Source: Spirodela intermedia (lineage: Eukaryota > Streptophyta > Magnoliopsida > Alismatales > Araceae). Taken from it: a DNA stretch of 64,000 nt. The stretch lies in the NCBI GenBank assembly GCA_902729315.2, contig LR746277.1, positions 4,097,001-4,161,000 on the forward strand. The letters run 5' to 3'. Of the stretch, positions 1 through 11,700 are shown one piece after another. Under the pieces are notes generated by a model. It was not told where the DNA came from. It made no database searches and worked only from the letters and a program-made list of their open reading frames with translations. The translations under genes and the position numbers were made by a program. Numbering within the stretch: position 1 is the stretch's first letter; every line of letters begins with the position of its first letter.

Positions 1-680
1 GCACAAAAATTACCACTAATCAGGAGCCTGTTCAATCACTAATGGCATCTCAAACATTGGAGAGGATCTGAGATATAATTGTTCCAGTAACATGGAGTAA
101 CTGATGAGTAACTCCCTGAAAGAGGTATACCACGGGATTCCTGTTATGTGTATAATTGGAGGGTGGGGAAGGGGACAAGTCCGCGGAACCACAATGCACA
201 TGCACAAGATCTAACTTTCAAAATTACCTTAAATGAGGGAAGTCTTTCAGAATAAGGTTCGTGGTGTGGCATGATTCAGCAAGTACTTACTGTTCCGATA
301 GAGTGGCACCATACAGTTAACATACTTAGGAACCATAGGTGAATTGATGGTTGAGTGGATACTTAGAAAACATTTTGAAGGGACCATAGGAGTATCTATA
401 TACCAAGAAAAACCCAAATAATTATACACGCCGGCGTGGCGCTGCCACTTGCAAATAATCCCACTATGAATTGAACAATGAGAGAAGATCGACTCCTCTG
501 GAGATTAATGAGACACAGCTTCCAACACAAAAAATCGACGAAGCTAGAAAAGTCATAATATAGTAAAGAAGTCTTAGGGCGCTAGCACACTCCTAAATGA
601 TATTTAATAGAGACGATTAACCAGTTCAATCTGCATTCTTCTGAGATCCAAAAATATGTTAAGATAATTTATTCACTTAC
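1..680 (-). other. Intron of KCBP running off the left edge
   Basis: No exon matching the next part of KCBP (the coiled coil) was found here on the minus strand, so this is read as intron after the exon ending at 681. It holds a near copy of the end of that exon at about 627-650. Nothing else is recognisable. Confidence 0.5.
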
Positions 681-3600
681 TCGATCTGCATTCTTCTGAG
701 ATTCCTCAACTGTCTTAGATAATTCGTGCAAACGTTTTTCATAGACATCAACGCTGGGAGGTTTCACAGATTGCATGAAGTCGCCCTGAACCAATCCATT
801 AACTGTAGAGCGTGCTTTTGAGTATCTGCGAAGCATTACATCGTTTATATGTGTCTGAAGAGCGACACAAATTTCCTCCCCCTGCAAAACGTCAGGAAAA
901 AAGTTAATAACCTTGAACCTCATGAAATTTCACATAATATAACAAGAAATAAATTCTTCTGTAGAAACAAGCACACAAGACCTGCTTGGTTTCAAATTGA
1001 AATATGTGAAGGACTCCAGCAACCCTCATCTTAAAAAAAACAGCAGTGTTACTGCTACCAAACTGCATGATATCTCGTAACTCCGCAGAATGCAGATATT
1101 CTTTAGGAACGGGCCGGAAGAAATGAACCTGGAAGATGAGATAATCAGTTGACTAATTAGAACATATTTTCAATATTCATTGCAAAAGGAGAATATGTTC
1201 GAGAACAGTAAAACACACCCCTCGCTTGTTGATTCCTAAAATAATACGACCAGGCAAAAGCCCAATAGGGTCATCTATCTTTCGAACACTGAAGAAAACT
1301 GAGTTTCCATAAGGAAGAGTTCTCAAGATACGGAGGAATTGCTGCCTAGCATCATCCTTTGAAAGATGTTCCTGCAAAATGATAACAAAGCTTTTGAAAT
1401 ATGATTTAAACCGAACAAAGTTAATCCCATCAAAATGAGCGTACAAGTCGATGCTCTCTGTTAAGGTATCCAGAGCATCACCCTGTCCTCTGAACTCACA
1501 AACAAAAAGAAAAAGATATCTAAGAGTTCCAGTGACATGAAACGAAGGTTTAAAGATACATTTAATATCTAAGGAATAATCTCATATAAATGACCTTTCA
1601 AAGGTTATGAAGCGTTGATGGAAGGATACTATTATGGCATAGGATGAAAAAAATTAATTAAGGTAGACTTCCAAAAACTATTCGATCAATCAATCTAAAA
1701 GTCAAAAGATACCAGCACCATAATGAAACTCGAAAATATTAACTTTTATGAACATCTTATATATCCATCCGCTTGAGCAGCATGACTCGGATCTTACCAT
1801 CAGACGATACCGAGAAATGACATCAATCTCCCATTCACATCTTGCACGTGTCATTGCTATCTGCTTGGGTAAGAATCTTTCAAGAAGTGATGTCCATTCA
1901 CTGCAAATAATTCAAGACTAAGATTACGTACGTTAAAAAAATAAAAATACAAAAGAAAGGAAAATAATAACACTGAATAGAGAAATTTAATCATGGTAAT
2001 ACTTAAGACACTGACATGCATGCGTCGGGATTCCCAATGTATCCAATATCAACTAAGATTTGCAAAGCAGAGAGCTGCGCAGCATCGTCTCTTCCAACAG
2101 GATAATTTCCCAAAATGTAATCATGCTGTAACTGCAAGTCAAACATAGGGGATGGAGATTAGAGCCATTTTAAAAATTACAGATAAGTTAAAAGAATCAT
2201 TTTTTTACACCTGGTGACAAACTGAGCATAGGGTGATCAGGTTAGTCAACAAGGCAATTGATAGAAGTTGAGAAATAGGAGGGTCTACCTGCACATAAGA
2301 TAACTGAATAAACATTGGATCTGTTATGGCTTCATCAGACTCCCTAAACAACCTCTTTTTAAATGATAGTTTGCAGTGCAAAATCTCTCCTTTGCTGCGA
2401 TCTTTTGATGCCTTGAACTCTGATAACAAATCCCCTATATATTTATTTTCATCCAGACCAATGTATTCCTCTGATAAGGAAAGAAAAGAGGTTAATGCTG
2501 CATTCAAGTAAAATGAATAAATTGATAAGCAGAAAAGGGGCAGACACAAAGTTCAAGAAAAGTTCAAAATCGACCATTGCCAATATCTGTAGACTTTGAC
2601 CCACTGACAACCTTCCGACATTCAAACAAACTGAAACTCGAGTAAACTGAAAGTTTGATGATCCCAGCAAGTTCCTGAGGAACGAACAGTATACAAAGAA
2701 ATCATGACTTTCTGTAAAGAACATGAAAGCAAATAAAGGCACTATATTTTCAGTTAATAAAATAAAATAATGTTAGGAAATAAAAATAGACATGATCATG
2801 GGTTTTGGAGCAGGAAACAAGCAGAATCAACTTATACACCACAAAGAGATCGAGATATGAGGGACACTAAAATCAAGTTGACATCAAACAAGCACCCCCT
2901 GCCACAAGCCAAGCCAGTTTAACAGTTTTTGGGAGATTTCCTGGTTAACGTCCTCAAAAGGCTTGTTACAGTAATGATCGTGAAACGTTCGGAGTATCAC
3001 CTCGAATTTTCAGTATATGAAAAGCGGAGTTATATTTTTTATTTAAAGACAACACATGATTTTCTTGCAAAAAATTCTGCTTACTGCAACGAATGTTATT
3101 TGTATCTGTATGAAATCCAAGAATGATCAAATTTCTTACAGAAAGCTTGTGGGAATAAAATGAGCATTCAACAGCATTAACAATACTATGCATCCTGAGA
3201 GGCGATACATAGATCATCTATCTTTAAGAAAGGAAATGGTAGTGCATGATTCCATTAAAAAGTATAAATAACTTCAGAAACTATTACTGATAAATGTATT
3301 GAACTTTAAAACAAGCACGATTATAGTGCTTATACAGGTAAAAGAGAAAAGATGGATACCTCTAAAGCATCCGCGACTGTAGTTGTCATATCATATTTTA
3401 TTTCCTCAAAGGTCTCGTCCAAGAAAAAAACAATGGTTGTAAGCTTTCTTCCTGTCAGAAGAGCTTCAATCTCCTCACGCCCAGGAACTATATGCCTGGG
3501 ACCAGCCTTGATTGAACGTTTTAATGCATTTAATGTGTTCAGTGCAAGAACACGAATATCAGGATCAGTGTTCACCCCATTAGCTACGTTATGAACATAT

Positions 3601-5791
3601 TCTGACAGATACACCCCAATGTCCTTGTTGGGAGGCATTGAAGATGCACAGAGGTACATAAGTTCCCACGCCTTCACCAAGCAGATTCTGTAGTAAGAAC
3701 AAAACAGAGGAATGTCACGAAAGAGTATGCCAAAGTGTAAATATACCAAAATAAAAAATAAAAAACGGTAATGGAGAGCTACCTGTCAGGGTTATTCCTT
3801 GTTTGCTTTGAAACCTGCACAAATAGCTCATCTCGAAGTTCTGAACGTTTCAAAGTATGCTTATAAATTTTTCCAACAAGATCAACGCGATCTTCTATGC
3901 TCAACAGAGTTATTTTGTCAGAAGGATCAATCCCCATGTACTTCAAAATAATTTGAAATAGCTTAATTGCACGGCTAACAAGATCACTGGTAATTTTAAG
4001 TAAAGATGTTGGAATAGGATCCTGTATGAAAAATATAAACATGAGTTTCAGATCAATGTTGTCTTTCGGGAAAAGCAATGTATAGAGATAACATTGGCTC
4101 TTCAGGAAGACGAAAATCTTGAAGAGACCTTTCTTCACGCTAAGGTGCCTTTTCTTCACGCTAATTTTTAAGTAAAGATGTTAGGATGAAAACCATGTAA
4201 AGACTATCTGACAGAGGAACTACCTTCTGGAAACACAACATATCCTCCAAAGTAAACTTCTCCTTAACTTGCAGGCCTGAAGATCTCTTTGAAAAAAATC
4301 CCCGTTTCCCAGCTGACTGGATTTGCTTTTGCATCGACCTCAGAAAACCTTCAACCTATGAAGAGGGAAACATCAAGATGAAGAACCTCCCAGAAAATAA
4401 AAATTCATTTCCACAACTTTAATAATTCATTGTCAACAGCCGTGAAGCACGAAAAGACGACCCATTGTCGCACCATATGCCACCTAACAATCGAACCACA
4501 TGCACAAATACGGGCATATCCAAAATTTAAAATCATTTAATATTCAACCACAAAACTAGAAGCCCCATAACTGCTTCAGTGACACGTTATTTTGATGCAA
4601 AGGTAATACACAAAATTATGTTATCAAGCCAATAAAATGAATGCACTGAAAGAAACTGGCTCAGATTTTGAAGAGGATAAAAGAAAGGACTCAAATAAAT
4701 GACTACAGAATAGTTTCGACTTTCGGAAACTAAGAAAATATATCTCCTAAGCGATATGTATGAGAATAATGAGATAATTTTGGTGGTTGTGCAAACTGAA
4801 TTCGCATGTTTTCAGTTGGAACGACCGAACTAGAAACAAAATGTCCTCGAGATGGAAATATTTATATCGCACTATGAACCCTTTCATCACCTTTCAAACA
4901 TTGACAACGTTCTAGATGACAACCGAGTACAGAGAAAGCAATACCATGTTCTAGCGTACAACAGAAATGGGAAAGGATGACTTCCACGCACCCCATTCAA
5001 AGAAACATTATTATGTTGAGTTCTATGAACCAACTCCTTCAAATTTTAGAAAAAAATATGATATCGGAGCACAATACGTTGTCAGATGTTGATAGACAAA
5101 AATAATTACTTCTGTAAATGATTAGGCTACAGTTTTTTTCTGTCTAATTGACAACAGAAAAAATGAATCTGCTTTTGAGAATGATATGATGAACAAGGCA
5201 TTATTAGCATGAAAAAATTATGCCCACACAAGGATGACTTCAGAATCCAAAATGGATCAAGCCTCTGCCCCTTACATAGGACCATATTGATACGGTGGAA
5301 TGGAAAATTCAACTATCAAAATTCAGTTTTGTACCTGGAATCGATCAATCAATGGTATAGCACCAGCCAGATCTGGTGGAATAGACATTGACAGGGACAT
5401 TGGAGTCCTGGAGAAAGGCCAGAACAAATAATAAGTGCAAAAATTAAGGATGCATTATGTTATATAGAAATTCATAATAAAATATTGTTCTTTACACTGT
5501 GATTAGTTCACTAGCATGAGCATAAAGGTCGCCAGGTTCAAACTAGCATCAAGAGTATGCCTTATAGGATAGATGTGTAGGTTCAGGATATTGTTCAAAT
5601 GTTGAATCAAAGCATGACGCCAATTTTGAACCGTACACATTCTACTGATTATCTTGGTAGGAAGGAGAAAAAACTCACATAGGGGCAAAGGTGGAACCAT
5701 CGCTGTCGTATTCATCCCCGTTTGAAAGAGCAGTCGATGTCTGCAAGGGGGTACCGTTGCCATTACTGGAACCGAAAGAAAACCGATTCAT
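681..5791 (-). CDS. KCBP: Kinesin-like calmodulin-binding protein (KCBP), N-terminal half, partial at left edge
   Basis: This is a minus-end kinesin of the kinesin-14 family that carries a MyTH4-FERM tail and acts on microtubules in cell division and trichome shaping (family knowledge). Twelve exons are readable: 5791-5679, 5407-5335, 4355-4224, 4021-3783, 3687-3360, 2674-2575, 2470-2289, 2131-2016, 1900-1798, 1371-1219, 1128-982 and 881-681. Together they give 629 residues, about half of the usual 1,260. The start MNRFSFGSSNG leads into the conserved AIPLIDRFQ. The MyTH4 domain spans about residues 107-295 (KAWELMYLCAS, PGREEIEALLTGRKLTTIVF). The FERM domain spans about 295-600 (EEYIGLDENKYIGDLL, LPYGNSVFFSVRKIDDPIG). 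The last visible exon enters the coiled coil (YEKRLHELSKTVEESQKNADR). The coiled coil, motor and calmodulin-binding tail must lie left of the window. The gene is head-to-head with SKI3. Identity is very secure; individual junctions are hand-placed. Confidence 0.95.
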
Positions 5792-8743
5792 CTTGATGCC
5801 TTGTGCTGCCAAAAGCGTTGTGTCTGTTTTCATTGCAGTCACATAAAATCGTGCATTTTTTCTGACAGTCCTACATTTTTAGACTCTCTCCTCTTCCATG
5901 ATGTCATAATTCTGAACAAGTGCACAAGAAGGCGTTAATATAAGTAAAGACCTGGTCAGTGATTAGTAGACGGAATCATATGCATCGGACTGACGTCCCC
6001 ATCAACCAATACTGAGTACAGAGTGAACCTAAATAATTTAAATATAACAAAAACAACAGATTTACGGAGTCACAACCTTAACCCGCCAAAAACGTCAGTG
6101 TAACAGGCAAGAACACGCATTTGGGGAGGGTGTGATGGAGAGTGATTAGGACTATCTACCCGGTTCACGAACTTCGCGAAAACCACATTGATGAGCGGAC
6201 AAAAGAAGAACTTCAGAGTACGCTGGATACCTGAACTTCAAAGGACTCCACGAACTAAAATGAGCCCATCACTCTGACCTAAGAAGCTGCAAAAGAATCG
6301 AGGCCAAAGATAATGTGAGTAGGCCAACACATTTTCTCACCGAAAAAACTCGAAAAAAGAAAAGGTTCCAGACACGAAAAGAAATCAGGGAGAAGAACTC
6401 TCAGACTATGGAGTAATACTCGGGAGCAACGAGAATAACGAGCAATGTACCATCCACAGAGCGCAAAAACGACTCGACAATAAAAATGCACGGCGACTTG
6501 GAAGAATGTGAGAAAGCGTTCTTCATCCCGCGCAATGCACAAATCAAACAAGCGAAACTTTCGATTGCTCTCGTGAACACCACGCCGGACGCCATTCCAC
6601 CCAAACAAAACGGATCTCAGAAGCAGGAGAGGAGCACCTCATCGACAAGGACAACAGTGTCGATGCCAAGGCAGACTGGACCAGCCGCAGCAACCGCCGC
6701 CAGCGTCACAGTAACCCCTCTTTGTGGACCCCCGCCGCCCCGTCCCGCCCCCTGTCAACACTCAAGATCTGCTTTCGAGTTGAGGAACAGGGAAAGAGGA
6801 ATGCGAGAGAGGGAGATAGGACCCAGGGTGGGACTGAACGGAAGGAGAGAAGCTTACCCCGGTGATACTCTCTCTCGCTCAACGGCGCGGTCTCGAAAAA
6901 AACGGACGATTTTCTAAAAATCCTCACTTTGACTTTGAACCTCAAAACCTCCCATCCTTACTTTCTTACCCTCAGAAATTGTGGCAACCTCTCGACAATG
7001 CCAAAAACACGACGGGGGGGAGGGGTGTATACCGATGTCGCCGCAAGATAAGGGTATTTGGGCAATGATAATTTGTTTTTCGTGGAAAAATGCAAAATAA
7101 GGGGAAGGATGTAAAAGTCATTTAACGGACATACCTTGGGTGGGGCCCATGGGTGGGGTGACGGACACTGAAAGCCTCCGAACACGGACGACAGTTCGTG
7201 TTTGGACGTATTCGCGCCGGAAAGCCCCTACCGGCAGAGCTCGCACGTGCTCGGTCAACCCACTCAGGAATTAGTAGACCTAGCTCTAACCGTACAACAA
7301 TAATTAATTATATCCCCCTTAAGTAATAAAAGTTGCTAGTATACCCCTCACTTCGACGTTCGATGAGGGGTATTATTAAAACCTGCACCACCGTCCGTCT
7401 GGCGCCTTCCGGCGACACGTGCGCGAGGATCAGCCACGAGAGCGAACGGTCTCCTGATGGGCTCCGACCGTCTGCCGGCAAGCCACCGGCGCCGTCGGCC
7501 CACCGGTAGCCCCACCGCGCGGAGCTCGTGATCCGCCATTTACTGAGCCACTCCATTAATGAACTCGCTGCTCTTCCCTGCTCCTCCCGCCGGCTCGGGA
7601 ACCTCCGTCACGGGGCCATCTCCTGGCGGCGCCGCCGTGGGCCGGCGGGGGAAGACAACATCGCCGCCGCCGTCTCCCCCGGTGGCGCCGCCATCGCTCT
7701 CCGCCCATGAATGCGCATCACGAGTCGCGGGTGGTCTCCACGCCGAAGAAGTAAACGCTCCAAGCGGCCAACTACCCCCGTTGGTTGGAGGAGCCGGCGC
7801 CGACTCGGAGCCCGACTGGGGCTGGATGGATCGGGGGCCGAGGAAATAATATCGCAGGGCAGTAACATTGATCGCGAATATACTTATTTTTACATTAATT
7901 TCCTAAATTTATTAAATCTTGGTAAAAAAATTAAAGGTCAAGCCACACTTGTCGCGGGGGCATTAAAGTCCGTGGGAAATCGGGAACCAATAAATATCCA
8001 CCGGGATTTATCTATTAATCCCCCAAAAATGTTTGAGCTGTAGATAAAACCCTGTGTTTTTTTGAAAATTAGCTTTTGACTCGTATCAGTTACTTCCCTA
8101 GTCAATTTTCTATAAAATAAATCAAGCATTATGTTATATTTATTATTTTAATCCGGAATATATATTTCTTTTTAGAGTGGGATATTATCCGAAAACAATA
8201 AAGCTGTATTTTTTAAAAAAATGGGAAATTTAATAGAGGGACAATATATTCCTAGAAAGTCAACGATATTTCGAGGAAATTATCACACAAATATCTGCCG
8301 TTGCATTGAGTAGTATCTACTTCTTTGACTTTATTTATATCTAAATATGGAAGCTAAAGATGTCCGGAGGCAATTTTTTTCTGGGCCCAAAAAAGCCCGA
8401 GTAAAAGGGACAGGGGGTGTTGTCAGAAATGGGCTGGATATTTGAATAATGGGTCGGAATTCGGCTCCATCTGGCCCAGTTAACGGTAACAGATTCTGGT
8501 GCCCCCATGTGATCGCCTCGAGGAACGTGCCCAAAGGGGTTGTTGCTCCAGCTTTCCTGTTTTCTGCTCCGAGCTTCCTTCCCTGGGTCCCTCCCCCTCC
8601 TTGGATTTCTGCTCTTCTCCGGAACAATTCATCTTTGGCAGCATGGCAGAGGTTGGTTGTTCTCTTTCAAATCCGTGTGCTTCTTCCCGCTGCTCTCTTC
8701 CGCCGGGCTCCGTGTTCAGCGTTCTCTTCGTCGTCCTCGCTCC
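5792..8743. promoter_or_regulatory. Shared upstream region between KCBP (minus) and SKI3 (plus)
   Basis: About 2.95 kb lie between the two start codons. No convincing coding sequence is seen; the open frames at 6486-6917 and 7559-8043 have no family resemblance and are low in complexity. It includes a pyrimidine-rich stretch on the minus strand at about 6760-6890 that could be KCBP leader, CACGTG boxes at 7244-7249 and 7416-7421, a 10-bp inverted repeat at 7341-7373, an AT-rich block at about 7870-8340, and a TGGGCC cluster at 8382-8480 next to SKI3. Any untranslated exons of either gene cannot be placed from sequence alone. Confidence 0.5.
8382..8480 (+). promoter_or_regulatory. TGGGCC/GGCCCA (site II-like) cluster upstream of SKI3
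   Basis: The elements TGGGCCCA (about 8383), ATGGGCTG (about 8429) and TGGCCCAG (about 8470) lie 260-360 bases before the SKI3 start codon. In plants, TGGGCY elements are common in promoters of housekeeping and growth-linked genes, which suits an RNA-decay cofactor. The promoter role is inferred from motif clustering only. Confidence 0.45.
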
Positions 8744-11700
8744 ATGAGGAACATCTTCGTCTCGCAGGAGGAAGGTGAGGACGAGCTGCGGCGGCTGCAA
8801 GAATCTGTGGACGCCGAACCGCAGAACGCATCTCATCACTTCGAAATAGTATGCTCCTACTGCACCCTCGTCATCTCGCTCCGTCCTCGTTCGTTCACTT
8901 TTTATCAGAGGAACACGATATTTCATTTTTCATGCTGTTTTATATGTTTTTCAGGGTCGGCTTTTATGGAAAAAAGGAGAAGAAGAGAATTCAAGGGAGA
9001 TGAAGGAGAAAGCTGTGGAATCTTTCGTAATATCGGCGAGGTTGAATCCGAACAACAGTGCTGCGTTCCGGTATTTGGGGCATTACTACAGCCAGGTTAC
9101 GGTGGACGAGCAGAGGGCATCCAAGTGTTACTTGAGGGCCGTTAATCTCAACCCCGAAGACTTCGAATCAGGAGTGAGTGCCTTGGGCTAGGAGTTTGGT
9201 TTAAGACACTCGACATCCGAAGTCTTTTAATCTCGTTACGTCGTTTGCAATATTTGATGCAGGAATGTCTTTGCGATTTGCTCGACGGAGCAGGGAAAGA
9301 AAGCTTAGAGATTTCTGTTTGTAGAGAAGCTTCGGAGAGATCACCAAAAGCCTTTTGGGCTTTTAGAAGATTAGGATATTTGCTGGTCTGTCCTGTCATC
9401 TATCACTCTTGGTACATACACCATTTGCATACTGTTATTCTCTTACATAAAGATGAACTTTGCCTTCTTTATGGCGCGCTTCATTGCTCATAAAAATGTA
9501 GCATACGTCTTATTTTGCTCTCATCCTAACGATAAAGAATCAATTGAGTAAACTTTTTTTAAGTAGTACAGGTAAAGTTTGTTGTTTAACCATAAATCTC
9601 TGTTGACGATTAAAGGTCCACCAAAAGAAATGGTCAGAGGCTGTGCAGAGCCTCCAACAAGCAATCAGAGGCTACCCCACTTGTGCAGATCTTTGGGAGG
9701 TATACTAGAGTTCCTTATCTGACTGTTCGTTCAGAGATTTTGTCATTTATGGTTGTGTCGAGGTTTGTTGTGTCGTGTGTTTTCAGGGTCTAGGAGTGGC
9801 ATACCAGCGGTTGGGTATGTTTACCGCAGCCATAAAGGTACTGGTTCGCGTTATGGTCCTTAGGCTGTATCATTTTTATTGTCAAACATTGCTATCTTGG
9901 AATATATATTTTGCCCATCGGGTTGTTACGCCCTAAAAATGAATTTTTCAGAGATTCTAACACGGCTTGCGATTATTCTTGTGGTTACTAACTTCAATGT
10001 TTGAGAAATTTATTCAGAAAGGGAAAATAAATCCTTTTACCCATGTAGAAAACAAGGTTCAGCCTTAAACATTTGTGGAAAAATATTTTCCTTGCACGGT
10101 GCTAAAGTTTCCATTAGAGTGGTTAAAATATTACTCTGTTTTACGTGTGCTCGAAGAAGTAGTTGCAACTCTCTTGTTTCAATTATTGTCCCATGCATCT
10201 TTTTCTTATTAAGTTTCCATTTTATATTCTTTGTATTTCTTTTGGTGATCTTTTTTTCTGGTGCAGTCATATGGGAGAGCTATTGATCTGGAGGGCTCAA
10301 AAATCCTTGCACTGATTGAGAGTGGAAATATTCATATGATGCTTGGCTCTTTTAGACAGGAAAGTTTCTGTCCCCTTGTTTCAATCATCACATTTAATTT
10401 TGTGATATTGGGTGGGTGAAGCCCAAACCGCAATTTCACGAGTTTGTAAACAATTAGTTGCTCAAGAGCAGCCTCTTTCTTAAATTGATTTCTGAGCATA
10501 TGCATTGTTACCTCTACGAATTCGTTGTGTTAAACGAAACTTTATATGTTTGTATTACCCCCATGAGATATATTGTGAGCATGAACGCAAACAATATTAT
10601 AATGGCTCTATGCGTTTCTCTATGTTTATCTTGTTATCTCTATCTCTGTTCCTTTTCCTCCATTTGGAACCAGCTCACAATATTCTAGCAACTCCCCCCC
10701 CCCTTCTTTTCACTAATAAGGAAGGGAATGATCTACTTGTCCTGAGTAATCATTACTCTCCCATACCTACCTAAGGAGTTTCATGACCGTGCTTGTTCTG
10801 GCATAGGATACATCTCTTTTACTACATAGTAGATCGTTTATAATTGTACGAGCAATTACTTTTGTATTCTAGATGATCTCATATTTATTTCATTCATTTC
10901 CTACTTAAACCCGAAAGAGGCGCATGCAGTGAATAAAGCCTCTTTTCATAATGGCTCGGCTTTTCTGGATGTCTTGCTTTGGTTTATCCAGAGTTTTTTA
11001 TGATGTAGCATGCTGGTACAATTCTGTTAAGATAAAAGTGATTTATTATGGTGCTACGTCTTATTGCAGGGAGTTGAGCAATTTCGTCGAGCTTTAGAGA
11101 TAAGCCCTGCGAATATTTCTGGACATTTTGGCCTTTCTTCTGCATTGCTTGGGCTATCGAAGGAGTGTATCAATTTAGGGGCATTTAGCTGGGCAGCTTC
11201 ACTGCTAGAGGTTCGTTTAATGCCATTAAATGTTAACCCCGTTCCTTTCCTTCCTTTTATTTTCAAACCATTCTTGATAAAAATGATAATCCTACCGAGA
11301 TTGTAGGAAGCGTCTGATGTTACTGAAGCTAGCACCCATTTAGCAGGCAATTATTCATCTTTATGGAAGTTGCTTGGAGATATTAAGGTTTGTGGATGAT
11401 ACTTGTCATTATTTTTGTTTCATACTTGTGCTTTGTTTTCTGTTCTTTTCCTTTTCATCATTGACCTTTCTAGTAGCAATTAGTATCTCTTCTTCACACT
11501 ACGAGCCATATTTGTTTTCTACTTGTTAGAAAGTGTTCCATCAGTTACTTGTTGATGTATGATTTCAGCGGAGTTGACTTGCCAGTCTATTAGCTGCTGT
11601 TAAGAATTTTGTTTGGTAGAATTTGCCAACGATTTCTGAACCGTCATGGAAGAATTCTAAGATTTTAGGCATTGGTCAAACTTTGTCAAGAGCAATCAAA

